Shown: one piece after another, positions 35,270-46,838 of the stretch | How positions within the stretch are numbered: position 1 is the first letter of the stretch | How the letters are laid out: each line of letters starts with the position of its first letter | NCBI RefSeq assembly: GCF_029168945.1 | Contig: NC_083604.1 | Coordinates: forward strand, 12,578,812-12,642,811 | Direction of reading: 5' to 3' | DNA: 64,000 bases | Origin: Cannabis sativa | Taxonomy: Eukaryota; Streptophyta; Magnoliopsida; Rosales; Cannabaceae | Notes under the pieces: model-generated | Told to the model about the DNA's origin: nothing | The model's database searches: none | What the model saw: the letters and a program-made list of their open reading frames with translations, nothing else | Made by a program: the position numbers and the translations under genes

Positions 35270-36930
35270 ATGAGACAGTCAAAATTCATATTTCTTGAAT
35301 TTGGCATACAGCTTGTGTTCCCGAAGCCGTTGTAAAACATCTGAAGATGTAACTCATGCTCCTCTTCTGATTGAGAGTACGCAAAGATGTCGTCGATAAA
35401 CACAATTACACAGATATCGAGGAAATCCTTGAATACTCTATTCATCAGATCCATAAATGTTGTAGGAGCATTGGTTAGTCCAAACGACATAACCAAGAAT
35501 TCGTAATGTCCATACCTAGTACGGAAAGTCGTCTTCAGAATGTCCTCCTCTCGGATCTTTAACTGATGATAACCCGATCGGAGATTAATCTTGGAAAAGA
35601 CCGTCTTCCCCTGAAGTTGATCAAAAAGATCGTCGATCCTAGGTAATGGATATTTATTCTTCACTGTTAGCTTGTTTAATTCCCGATAATCGATGCACAT
35701 TCTCATAGTTCCATCCATCTTCTTGACGAACAAAACCGGAGCTCCCCAGGGTGACACACTAGGTCGGATAAACCCTATGTCAAGTAACCCTTGAAGTTGA
35801 ATTTTTAATTCCTTAAGCTCAGCTGGAGCCATTCTATACGGAGCCTTGGAAACCGGTTCCACTCCGGGTGCCAAATCTATAATAAAATCAATCTCCCGCT
35901 GAGGTGGTAAACCTAGAAGTTCTTCAGGAAAAACATCTAGGAATTCCCGAACCACCTTGATGTCCTCTGGCCGAATGGTATCTGGCCGAGTGGTGTCCAT
36001 CACCACGGCCAGAAACCCTAAACAACCGCCATGCAGTAATTCCCTAGCTGACATGGTCGAAATCACCGGAATCTGAGATCCCCGAACTGAACCAACAAAT
36101 ACAAATGGTTCTTCACTTTCCGGTTGGAAGATCACAATCTTCCTCTTGCAATCAATACTAGCTGAGTATTTAGATAAGAAATCCATTCCTAAAATAATAT
36201 CGAAATCTATTAAGCTCATCTCTATCAAGTCAGCACTTAACTCTCTACCATCTATTCTGATCGGCATAGACCTAATCCACCTTTTGGAGATGACTAACTC
36301 TCCGCCAGGTAAAAGGGTTCCAAACCCTGATTCTTTATTATCACTCGGTCTATCCAATTTACTAAAGATTCTGGCTGCCACATAAGAATGTGTGGCCCCA
36401 GAATCAAACAGCACTAAGTAACATGAGTTATTAACTGAGAGCTGACCTGTTACAACTGAGGGGCTGGCTTCTGCATTAGCCTGCGTAATGGCAAACACCC
36501 TAGCTGGAGTGGGTCTCGCCGAAGCCCTTGGTGCCTCTAATCTGAGCTGGGGACAATCCCTCTTGTAATGTCTGGGCATGCCACACTGAAAGCATCCCTG
36601 ACCTCTGCACTCACCCAGATGGTGCCTTTTGCAACTGGGGCACTCCGGGTAAGAAAGCCGGGTCTCAGCACCACCCTTACGGCTGCCTCTACTCTGGTTC
36701 CCTCTGAACCTCTTGTTCTGCCCCGAGCCACCGGATGCAGTGGATGTTTTCCTCTTCTGGTCCATGGCCGAACCACTACCTCTCCTGCTAAAGCCTGATG
36801 CAGGAGGGGTAGGAGCCCCGCCACTCACTAGAGTCCTAACCGACTCCGACATACATCCAACTGCGCCCTCAACTCGCAGTGCTTTCTCCACCATCTCAGC
36901 ATAGGTGGTCTTGTCGTCTGTGGTGATCAT
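35257..36930 (-). pseudogene. Element D zinc knuckle, protease and reverse transcriptase
   Basis: 557 codons without a stop. A CCHC zinc knuckle ([14 protein letters not shown]) lies near residue 115. The aspartic protease has DSGATHSYV and [10 protein letters not shown] follows from about residue 340 ([13 protein letters not shown]), with [35 protein letters not shown] and the catalytic FIDDI. A one-base loss near 35,335 shifts the frame after HELHLQM and ends the ORF; a TGA follows in the correct frame before 35,269. The FIDD in place of YxDD is normal for this group. Confidence 0.9.
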
Positions 36931-37715
36931 AAGATCATGCTTGATCTTTACATTAAGTCCATCAAGATATTTTCCTTCTTACTAAAATCGGTTGGCACGA
37001 TTCCTGAGGCCAATCTCGCCAACCGATCAAACTAGGTAGTGTATTCCGTCACACTCATATTCTCTCTCTGGGTCAGGTGTGCGAACTCTTTTCTCTTGGC
37101 ACTTCTAACAGCCTCATTATAGTATTTCGCGTTGAAGAGCTCTTGGAACCTTTCCCAGGTCATGGTTGTAACATCGTGAATCCGGGACACCATATCCCAC
37201 CAGACTAAGGCGTCCTCTTGAAACTGAAAGGTGGCACACACCACCTTGTCATTCCCGGTGACACCCATAAAGTTCAAAATTCTTGTAATCACCATCAACC
37301 ACTGTTCGGCTTTATGACGTCTGGACCTCCCAGAAAACTGGAGGTGCCTGCTTCCAAAACCTTTCATACAAGGGTTCCATTCTGTACGCCGCTACCACTA
37401 TCTCGGCCTGAGCAAAGGGGCAGGTGCCACTGGAACTTCTGGCACTGGCACTACAGGAGCACCCTGCTGCCTCAATCTCTGAATCTCATGATCTTGCTCC
37501 TCTATTCTGGCTTGCATTTCAGCAAACCTCGTTTCCCAATTCTAGGCTTCCTGATTGGCTTAGGCAGCCTGTGGCGGGTTATCATCACCCCGACCACGGG
37601 CCCTGCCCCTGGGACCGCTACCGCGGCCCCTAACAAGCGGGGGAAACTGAGCTCCTTGACCCTGATTTGACCCTACTGAGTTGCCCTAACTCCTGGTGTT
37701 CCGCTTGGCGTTCAT
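36931..37715 (-). pseudogene. Element D gag
   Basis: An ATG at 37,715 opens a frame with an arginine/glycine-rich N-terminus (GRGSGPRGRARGRG). Five stops interrupt it before a 111-codon open part at 37,367-37,032, which holds the gag core (DALVWWDMVSRIHD, WERFQELFNAKYY, KRKEFAHLTQ). A TAG follows at about 37,031, then a small frameshift near 36,970 leads to the frame of 36,930. Gag is the most damaged part of D. Confidence 0.8.
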
Positions 37716-37971
37716 CTAGTCTGAACAGCCTGCGAAACCAAGAGTTGGCACATCAAGTCATGATCAACGAGAGCATACTAATGCCGCTAAATTTGGAAAT
37801 TAAAAACATGCGCCCATTCTACTATCAAGCTACTAACATGCTTCCTATCAGGCTTTTCTTATTTCATAATAATTAGATAAACTACTAAATCAATAAAAGC
37901 TTACTGAACCGTAGAACGAGCTAACTGTTGGTGATGATTGTACATGTCGTGACGATCTTCGAAAGCAACCT

Positions 37972-37987
37972 GGCGGCTCTGATACCA
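37972..37987 (-). other. Element D primer-binding site (initiator Met tRNA)
   Basis: Minus-strand TGGTATCAGAGCCGCC, three bases from the LTR end, an excellent match to the plant initiator-methionine tRNA complement used by many chromoviruses. Confidence 0.85.
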
Positions 37988-37990
37988 AAT

Positions 37991-40250
37991 TGTAACACCC
38001 TAACTAGCATAGGCGTATTACGTGATTTTTAAACGTACTGTGCAGCTCGTTGCTAATCAACGAGGTTTATGGAAATCGTGATTAATTAAAAATTTTGCTT
38101 TTTAATTAAACTTATAAAATATTTCATACAAAAATACTCGGGATCCCGATTACAAAATACTTTACAAAAGTTTTACTGTCTAATACAAAATACTTGTCGC
38201 CTAGCGACTAACTACAAAAGCGCTGCTGTCCCGAGGACCGTGCACTCCAGGCCTAACCGCCCCGACATGTACAATCTTCACCAGCTCGTACTCACGTTTC
38301 CTCAGCCTTGGCCTTGCCCTTACCTACACATAAACATAGCACTGTGAGTCGATAGACTCAGTAAGAAAAGCATATATCATAAAACATACATAAATCCCAG
38401 GTTATGATCAGACGCCCATACCCCTGACCGTAACCCTAACTGCCGTGTCCCACACGATACTGAGTCCCGAACGTTCGTACGACAGTACTATTGACAAGTA
38501 ACAGCCCATACTCGGTACACTGGTCATACTCCAACTGCTAGTCATACTCTAGCCTGTACCGATGTGTTACAGTATCAACCTATACTCGGTTCACTGATCA
38601 TACTCTAGCTGCTAGTCATACTCTAGCCTAACCGATGTGATACGGTCAAATAGCACAGTACCACCAACCCTAGAATCAGCCTATACTCGGTTCACTGGTC
38701 ATACTCCAGCTGCTAGTCATACTCTAGCCTAACCGATGTGATATGGTCAGATGGTACGAAGCCAACATACATATCTAATGTAATCTAACAGACTTCCTAA
38801 CATGCACGCTAAACATGTAATATATATGCATACTATTATACTAATCTTACCTCAATTCCGAATTCAGGTGTGCCAGTCAACCTGAGTGGAACAATCTGCT
38901 CGGCGAATTACAGGCTCCTAAACCGTAACAATCACAACACTCATAAGTGACACGCTAAATCACAACCGGGACAAAGGTTTTAAAACCAATCTTAACCTAC
39001 TGTAACTTAATACAAAAATACCCCAAACTAGTAGGGAACAAACTGCCCGAAAACCCGAAACTAGCACGAAACGACAAGTTGAGAAAAACCGGTTTCACAC
39101 CCTACTGCAAAATCCGGGTAACCGGTTTTACAGGCAGTATAAAACCGGTCAGAAAACCAACAAAGATCAAATCCCCAACCAAAACGTTTCCAAACTCAAC
39201 CAAACTTTCCAGACCTGCTAATTAGATCCCAATAAACATATTTCAAGCAACCAAACAAAGCTTCATGCATAAAATCAAAATCCACCATTAAAGCTCCAAG
39301 CTTTGAGTTCAAAACTCAAACTTGGTTAAATCTAACAAACATGCATCCAAACCAGCTCAAATCTACCTAGATATGCATAAAATAACTTCTGAAAACAACA
39401 GCAAGCATCAACAACAAGTGCAGCAACAGATTCCATTATTTCCTTAAAAACCATAGCTTTGAGTTAAAATTCCATAAATTGATAAAACCAACTAATCACC
39501 AACACAATCATGCTTGAATCAACATTTTAAAATCATGCTCTAACTACAGAAATCAACAACAACATGCAGCAGCAAGTACAACAACAAAACTAAGCATGCA
39601 ACCAATTCTTACTTGATTTTTCAAGAAACTAAAGAGGAGAAGAGTAAGAGCTATACCTAGAGCTTGAATTGCACACAAAAATCTGCTTGAAAACCAAGAA
39701 TCACTAAGATTCTTGCTGCTCAAAGAAGGGCCGAAATAGAGAGAGAGAGAGTTGAGAGAAAAAAGTGTTTGCTTTCTTTTCTAATTTTCTAATTTTTGAA
39801 TAAATGAGTTATAAAATTCACTTTTTCCTTATTTGTTTCAGCCAAAGAAAAATAGAAAATCAAGTTACTAACATATTCTAAAAATCCATAAAAAGACAAA
39901 TTCATAAAGGCAAAATGACAATTTTGCCCTTCTACAATAAAATGACATAAAAGGGTACTAAGGGGTATTTTGGGAAAACTCTAAATTCCCGACCACTCCC
40001 GACATTCCCAATGTCTAATAAACTGTCCCATAATACTAACATATTAAGTTGTGATTTTACTGAGCCAAACACTGAGTTCCATGTTACCGGGCACCAGAAA
40101 TGTAAAATTATGAAATTCACTATATGACATAAAATGCATTTCAGAATTCAATAATAACAGCATAAATAATTATTTAAATATCTATAAATAATTTTCATAA
40201 TTAAACATAATTAACTGCTAATTTCTAAATTAAACTAAGCGGTCTTTACA
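37991..40250 (-). repeat. Element D 5' LTR
   Basis: 2,260 bp, minus-sense TGTAAAGACC...GGTGTTACA. It contains the same three-unit tandem repeat (38,500-38,755) and AACCGGTTTT segment (39,085-39,150) as the other LTR. No gene is seen. Confidence 0.92.
38500..38755. repeat. LTR-internal tandem repeat of element D, right copy
   Basis: Three units of TATACTCGGTTCACTG, CATACTC(C/T)AGCTGCTAG and CTAACCGATGTG. It differs from the left copy by a second CATACTCTAGC phrase in unit 2 and an extra GCACAGTACCACC stretch. Confidence 0.8.
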
Positions 40251-41456
40251 TATAGCTTCTATAGGTATTTAGAAGTGAAAATCCTTCAAGCTTGGCTGAA
40301 TTGAGATAAATGATTGAGGCCTCATTTCAGTAATTATATTAGTTTACTAAAATATCATTTATATGTAGCTAAGTGTTTTCAGGATAAAATACATTGAAGG
40401 GTAGAACAGCAAATTTGTCCATATTCAGTGTAGATCATCTATAGAGGATCTTTGACTATTAGGATTGTAACAATGGATAACTATAATGTATCTATATCGT
40501 GGTGCATATAGAGCGTTCTATATAATTGAGAGTGCTATTCAATTCCAAATCTATAGTGGAGCAAGGCGGAATTAATAAGTTGAGAATTTACTTGGTGAAT
40601 TCTAGATCTACTTATTGAAAGCTCGGTTATATAGGCCCATGGTCCCCTCACTAATTGAGATAATACTGCTTGCAGACTCAGTTATTTATGAATTTTCACT
40701 AAGCAAGGGCTTAATTGTGGAGAAAAGAGGTTTTGGGGTCAATTTGTTAATTAAGAGACTTTGTATGGTCTAATTAATAAATTACATAAATGACAATTTT
40801 ATTTAGTAATTAATTATAATTATTAAATAAATAGTTTTGGCATTTATAGGATTGAATTAAAAAATATGGTATTATTGAAAAAAAAAATTAATTATTGAAA
40901 TAAAGTGGCAAAATTCTAACTAGAAGCTGGTCCACTATAGTGTACGACCATGATGTGAATTTTTGCCCAATATTTCACTCCTTCTTAATCCATATAATTC
41001 AGCCCTAAGCCTTAGTTAAAACACTATAAAAGGAACATGATGCTCTCATCTCATCCTCTTGCTCGACAATTTGTCAACTAATGTCAACTTGACTATTCAA
41101 CCAACCTAGATGAGAGAGTTCCTTCCTTAGTGATTTCAACCTCCTTCATTGTTCTTCACATTCGAAACCCATAGTGAATGAGTGTCATGCCCACACATAG
41201 CAAGTCAAGTACTCAATCATAGTGAGTAAGACGGTGGTAACCAAACCCAAAGGAGAGAAAGAGATCCAGGTTCAGATCTTGATAATGCTCTGATACCGAA
41301 AGGAATCAAGGGCTAGAGATCTTTAATGGAAGGAGTCATTATATTTTGCTGCAATCAATGTAAGGTTTTCTTAATCTCTTATGTGTTTATTTTTATTGTT
41401 TTAGAGAATTCATATTTAGGATGTTAATTCAACATCCTGGTGAAATATTCCCAACA
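40251..41456 (+). repeat. Element A 3' LTR, second part
   Basis: The continuation of the A 3' LTR after D, opening with the second TATAG copy (40,251-40,255) and ending CCCAACA, then the A target duplication GAAGG. It aligns with ~983-2,252, lacking roughly 50 bp around the TTAATTAATTTTATT segment of the 5' LTR. Confidence 0.9.
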
Positions 41457-42600
41457 GAAGGAAGGGTGAAGTTGTATAAAATTTCAAGTTTAGACTTTAC
41501 TTGAAAGGATCAAATGGAAAGCATCATGGAGCGTAGGATAGACTTCAAGCAGTCCTTCCAATCTAGGAAGGAGGGTTGAAGACGTACCGTACCCCTAATG
41601 ATCTTTCGTGCACAAAAAATAACGTGCATGCACGAGTCATGTTGAATTTTTATGTAACAAGCTTCGGTTTCTGAGAAGAAACGTTGAAGTTGTAAAAAAA
41701 ATTCAAGCTTAGACTTCACTTTAAGGATCAAAGGGAAAGCATCACAGAGGGTAAGATAAACTTCAAGCACTCCTTCCAATCCAGGAAGGAGGGTTAAAGA
41801 CGTACCGTACCCACAATGATCTTTTTTGCACAAAAAATAACATGCATGCGAGAGTCATGTTGAATTTTTATGTAACAAGCTTCAGCTTTCGAGAATAAAG
41901 GCTGAAGTTGTATAAAAATTCAAGCTTAAACTTTGCTTGAAAGGATCAAAGGGAAAGCATCACGAAGGATAGGATAGTCTTCAAGCAGTCCTTCCAATCT
42001 AGGAAGGAGGGTTGAAGACGTACCGTACCCCCAGTGATCTTTCTTACACGAAAAACAATGTGCATGCGAGAGTCATATTGAATTTTTATGTAACAAGCTT
42101 CAGCTTCCGGGAAGGAAGGCTGAAGTTGTATAAAAATTCAAGCTTAGACTTTGCTTGAAGAGATCAAAGGGAAAGCATCACGGAGGTAGGATAGACTTCA
42201 AGCAATCCTTCCAATCCAGGGAAGAAGGGTTGAAGATGTACCGCACCCCTTGTGATCTTTCTTGCACGAAAAATAACGTGCATGCGGGAGTCATGTTGAA
42301 TTTTTATGTAACAAGCTTTGACTTCCAGGAAGGAAGGCTGAAGTTGTATAAAAATTCAAGCTTAAACTTCGCTTGAAAGGATCAAAAGGAAAGCATCACG
42401 GAGGGTAGGATAGACTTCAAGTAGTCCTTCCAATCCAGGAAGGAGGGTTGAAGACGTACCGTACCCCCAGTAATCTTTCTTGCACGAAAAATAACGTACA
42501 TGCAAGAGTTATGTTGAATTTATGTAACAAGCTTTAGCTTCCGGGAATGAAGGCTGTAGTTGTATGAAAATTCAAGCTTAGACTTCGCTTGAAGGATCAA
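41457..42600. repeat. Right part of ~217-bp tandem repeat array
   Basis: About five units. GTAGGATAGACTTCAAGC or close variants recur near 41,533, 41,751, 41,968, 42,186 and 42,404, a spacing of 217-218 bp. Units differ by scattered substitutions. The array ends near 42,600 within GCTTGAAGGATCAATGG. The 41,510-41,833 minus frame and 42,155-42,376 plus frame are repeat by-products. Confidence 0.88.
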
Positions 42601-42780
42601 TGGATGAAAAAGTCAACAGCATGTGGATTGCTTTTTTATTAGATAAGAATTTTTGGATAACTTTAAATATGTTAACGACTACAAGTGAGTTATGGTAATG
42701 ATAATAATTTTTGAATTAATTTAATGGTGACTACAAGACGATGATGACAACAATTTTGAGATCGCATGATGAGTACTTTT

Positions 42781-44332
42781 CTATAAATTTATTTTTTTTA
42801 TGGAAGGGATGCCCTTAAGCGAAAAGGAAAGATTCAAGATTGCATGGGTCATCACAATCCAATTAGCAGCTTTTTCTAACCCCAGTGCTAACTTTTCCAG
42901 TTTGTGAGCAAACGTGTTTGCTAAGCGATTAACATGATGGATAGTGGCATTGGGGAGATAAGATAAAGTTGTCTGAATTTGTTTGATAATGTCTCTGAAT
43001 AGGGAGATTTCCTCTTTGTTGGGAGCTAAGGCATCTATGATTCTTTTGCAATTTGTCTCAATCAGATGAATGAGGAAGGATTCTTCAATACACCAGAGGA
43101 GCGCCTTAAGGATGGAATGTGCTTCGAGAGTTGTGGCATCCCCTCCACCTTTATAAGGGGAGGCGATAGCAACAACCACTTTACCATACTATTACCAATT
43201 ACACCACCAAAACCTGCTAAATCAGTTGACTACATAGAGGCTGCATCAATGTTGAGCTTGAAAAGTCTTGATGGGGGGGGGGGGGAGTCCACGTGGGTGG
43301 AGTAACTTCTAAATGTGGGGGACCTTCTGTGTTGAGTTTCCTCGACCCTGCTGTGTATTCAGCCAAGTAGAGTCCCGCAAGGGTGGGAATGGCATGAAGA
43401 TAATTCATCCGTTGATGCTTGATCTTCTTGTTCTTGTTATCCCAAATAAACCAAGAGATACAAATAAACATTTCCACTTCTTTCTTGTTTAAGTTAGTTA
43501 TAAGCAATTTCATAAAAATAAGTGTTAGTATCCATGATAAGATAGGGATAGAAAATACTACCTTTTTAGACTCTTCGAATTCGTTTGCAATGGAACAAAG
43601 CATGAAGGACAGATTCCTCTTCTCTTAAGCAGAGGTCACAAACAGGGGAGTATGTGATTTTCCTAAAGAATAGGGATTATTTAGTGGGGAGGGTTGATGT
43701 GGAGGCTCTATAGGTAAAGTGTTTCAATTTGGAGGGGATATCAAGGTGCCAAATGAGTTTAAACCAGGGTGAGGGGGAGGAGGAGGGGATATCAGGGAGG
43801 GGTGTGGTGGGAGAAACTTAGGTGATATCTGGTTTTGACAGTATAGGTGCCAGACTTCGTGAGCTTCCAAATAAGCTTGTCTTCTGTCGGGTGAAGAGGT
43901 AGAGGGATAAAGAGGATATCATCAACTACATGGGGTGGGAAAGATTGGTTTAGGCGAGATATATTCCAAGTCATATTACTAAAGATATAGAAAGTGACAT
44001 TGGAGGGGGCAGGGGCCTAAGGGTCAAAGTGTTTGTGGGAAGGGATCCAATGATCATGAATTGGAGAGGTGTTCTTACCATTGCCTATCTTCATGATGAG
44101 CCCTTTGTGCAGGAGATTTCTTCCCGAATGGATGCCACGCCAAACATAGGATGGGGAATGGCCAAGGGTGCAATTCAAAAATGAGGACCGGGGGTGATAC
44201 CTTGCAGCAAAATTTTATGCCACAAGAGAGTGAGGGTGCTGAAAGATTCACCAAGCTTGCTTGGCAAGCATGGCTTGATTAAAGTGGACAAGAGATTAAA
44301 ACCCTAGACCGCCATGTTTCTTCGATTGATAG
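42781..44332 (-). pseudogene. LINE (L1-type) ORF2 C-terminal region, part 1
   Basis: Minus strand. From right to left: an RT-end patch (KHGGLGF near 44,310 and HFNQAMLAKQAW near 44,270), the plant LINE connector (WRGIHSGRNLLHKGLI near 44,140), the zf-RVT-like segment (DKLIWKLTKSGTYTVKT near 43,830), and an RNase H-like end at 43,305-42,781 (GFGGVIGNSMVKW, then IHHVNRLANTFAHKLEKLA). Stops and frameshifts break it, including a 13-G run at 43,273-43,285. It continues on the far side of solo LTR E2 at 55,445; the frame reads across if E2 and one GATAG are removed. No poly(A) tail is recognised at the left end, and 42,601-42,780 holds nothing I can name. Confidence 0.8.
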
Positions 44333-45465
44333 TGTAATACCCTAGAATTAAGAAATAGATTAGCAAAATCCTAATTAGATAATTAAGAATAATTGAGGAA
44401 TTATATTATTATATAGTTTAATATATGAGAATTTATTTGATTAATTATATGGTAAGACCCCGTTGGTGAGCCAGGGGCATTTTAGTAATTATGGCCCGAG
44501 AAGGGTAAATTGATGAAATTAATTTAATTACATGCTTAATAGAACTATATTATTATATAGTATGCTAGTGTTACCTTTTCAGGTGTGTTCTAACAGGTTG
44601 GCGCGGTATATTCACAACCGGGTATTTCGGGCCGAACTGGGTTCGGGCCCCAAATGCAAATTGGATTGAATTAATTAGCATTTTATTTGATAATGGATAA
44701 TCTGAATTTTGTTTGAAAATAAATGAGTGTGAATGACAACTATGCCCTTGTATGTGTGAATATGTGAGAGTTGGCCCTAAGGGCATTTTGGTCTTTTGAC
44801 CTTATTTGACTTATTTGGTAAAAGCTGAATTGTTAAGATAATGAAAAGAAAAGTTCTGGTGTATATCCCTCTCTTACCCGACCCTCTCTCTCTCCCTAAC
44901 CCTCTCTAATTTTCAAAGCTAAATTGGTGAGAATTGCTTGATGTGGGTAGTTGATTAAGCTTTGTATTGGGAATTAAGCTTGGTTGTGGCTTGAATTTGA
45001 GGCAGTTCTTCTCCTCACTCTTTAATTTTGAATTTGTAACTGAGTTTAGAATTGGAAGCATGCTCTTTTAAGTTTTGAATGTTCTTTGTTGCATGTTAAG
45101 TGAATTGGTGTTAATCTTGTTGAAATTGAGCTTGTTGTTGTTGTATGTTCCATTGTTGAGTTTGGGCAGAGATTTTATGATGTTTTCTAGGTTGGAATTT
45201 TATATTTTACTAGTGATGTGTTGGATTTGAACTCATGTTCTTGAACTTGGAATTTTGTTGATGTGAAGCAAGATTTGGGTTGTTTTATGCAATCTAAAAT
45301 TGGGGTTTTATTGCTGTAAATTGTTGCATGGATTATGTGTTTTTGACCCCTTTAATTATTGGTTGCAACTTGATTTATTGATTTGAGAGTTTGAATGAGA
45401 TTTGGTTGGGTTTTGGGAGCTGAAATTCGTGAAAGCTTGCTGGTTTTTCTGGGTTTTCAACCCAG

Positions 45466-45570
45466 GTGCCGCGGCATGGTCTGAGCATGCCGCGGCCCGC
45501 CCCTGTTGGTGGAACCTGGGATTTGTCCCAGGTTTCGCGGCATGGCTTGGGCATGCCGCGGCCCACCCCT
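45466..45570. repeat. GCCGCGGCATG palindrome modules in E2
   Basis: Two modules of about 70 bp. Each runs from GCGGCATGG to GGGCATGCCGCGGCCC-like sequence and is separated by CCTGGGATTTGTCCCAGG, itself a palindrome. E1 has the same pair, inverted, at about 50,930-51,035. The sequence stands out sharply from its AT-rich surroundings. Confidence 0.7.
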
Positions 45571-46189
45571 CGATTTTTTGGGCAGTTTGAGTGCAAACTT
45601 TGAAATTTCATAACTTTTGATTCTGAACTCCGATTTGGGAGTTCGTTATATTGTTGGAAAGCTCGTTCCGAGCTCTATGTGATTATCAGAATTTTAAAAT
45701 TCCATGAATATATTTTATGAGTTTGAAGTCAGGGGTTAACCCTAGTTGTGAAATCCAAAATTGTGTGACTAGGATTACCGGCACCTGGTCAGGAGCACCC
45801 GGGGATTCAGAATCTCTGCCATTGCAGGACAACAAGTAAGACAGTAGTTAGCACGTAGAGTATGCGCAGTGGTGCTTATATTGGAAATGTTATATGTGAG
45901 TTTATAGTAACCGGGATTAGGGTTATTACCCTAACATGAGCGGTTTAATAGCCTAGGGTTATTACCCTAGTGATAAATGTGTGTAAATGCTATGCCATGT
46001 TAAATGTAATGAAATTAGGGATTATGCGCTCAAGGCATAATCAGGTTGGACTTGGTAACCATAACCGAGATGAACTATTCTAAGGCCTTATTGTATTTAG
46101 ACGTGTGAGAGCAGCACGTAGGTCTACGCCACGTAGACATAAATAGGCATGTGAGAGCAACATGCATGTCTGTATCATACAGACATATA

Positions 46190-46600
46190 CAGTACAACAA
46201 TTTTAGTCTTTAGCGGCGGACTTATTAGCGGCGGACCCCCTCCGCCGCTAATAACAGGGGTATTAGCGGCGGAGAGTGGGGTCCGCCGCTAATTTTGGCC
46301 GTTTTTTATTATTTTTTTTTTTGAAAACATATTAGCGGCGGGCAGTCCGCCGCAACTGCTCCGCCGCTAATACTAGTAGCGGCGGACCCGCCGCAATTGC
46401 TCCGCCGCTATTAGTATTAGCGGCGGACCCCGCCGCTAATAGTCCGCCGCTAATAAATGGGCGGGATTTTTCCCGCTTATACGATTCAAAACATTAGCGG
46501 CGGACTATTAGCGGCGGGGGGGGGGGGGGGGGGGGGGGGTTCCGCCGCTAATACTATTTATTTTTTTTTATTATTTTATTACTATTAGCGGCGGACCGGG
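46190..46600. repeat. CACTA left terminal and subterminal repeats
   Basis: About a dozen (T)AGCGGCGGA(C) motifs in direct and inverted orientation, often as facing pairs such as TAGCGGCGGACCC...CCGCCGCTAAT that could fold. A 24-base G run lies at 46,516-46,539. In known CACTA elements the subterminal repeats are bound by the TNPA-type protein. Confidence 0.85.
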
Positions 46601-46617
46601 TCCGCCACCAAACCCTC

Positions 46618-46838
46618 TATAAATACCCCATCAGACCCTTTTCCCCCACTTTTCTTTTTTCCTTTCTAAAATTCAAAACCCCTATTTCCCCCTTTTTCCC
46701 TCTCAGCCCTTTCCCCCCTTCACCCCGACCGCCCCCACCACCCCGTCGTCGCACCACCGACCACCACCGGCGAACGCATCACCACCACAGTCGGAGCAGT
46801 GGGCAGCGAACCACCGACCACCACCACCGGCGATTTAG
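46618..46838 (+). promoter_or_regulatory. CACTA promoter and leader exon
   Basis: TATAAATA at 46,618-46,625 is followed by a C/T-rich leader (CCTTTCTAAAATTC, then CCCCACC repeats). A splice donor TTAG|GTAAGT lies at 46,838/46,839. The next acceptor-like TTGTAG is directly before the TNP2 ATG at 48,579. This implies a ~1.7-kb intron in the 5' leader. No ATG lies in the leader in a useful frame. Confidence 0.6.

Larger units (their letters stand above)
9475..40250 (-). mobile_element. Element D: Ty3/gypsy chromovirus (Tekay type), minus strand
   Basis: TSD TATAG at 9,470-9,474 and 40,251-40,255. The 5' LTR (minus sense) is 37,991-40,250 and begins TGTAAAGACC; it ends GGTGTTACA. The 3' LTR is 9,475-10,974 plus 32,287-33,039, split by element C. 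The iMet primer site is at 37,972-37,987. Gag, zinc knuckle, protease, RT, RNase H, integrase and a chromodomain-like tail occur in order on the minus strand from 37,715 to 33,041. The Tekay assignment rests on RT and the chromodomain-like tail and is by pattern. Many stops and frameshifts make it inactive. Hand-counted LTR divergence is about 2.5% plus a few indels. Confidence 0.9.
363..41456 (+). mobile_element. Element A: Ty1/copia-type LTR retrotransposon, outermost of stack 1
   Basis: The 5' LTR is 363-2,252. The 3' LTR is split: 8,855-9,474 plus 40,256-41,456. The TSD is GAAGG at 358-362 and 41,457-41,461. Both LTRs begin TATTGGG and the element ends CCCAACA, so the usual TG is TA here. 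A degenerate initiator-Met-type primer-binding site follows the 5' LTR and a purine tract (AAGTGGGAG) precedes the 3' LTR, giving + orientation. The interior (2,253-8,854) has no usable open frame but carries decayed copia integrase and RNase H sequence. The copia superfamily is inferred from the primer site and these remnants. Hand-counted LTR divergence is about 30 differences in 620 aligned bases. Element D, with its own nested insertions, sits inside the 3' LTR. Confidence 0.9.

Noticed and set aside
37218..37670. 150-codon plus-strand frame
   Set aside because: Opposite the gag of D; composition reflects the Arg/Gly-rich gag region.
41510..41833. 107-codon minus frame in the tandem array
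   Set aside because: A repeat unit read through; other units are broken in the same frame.
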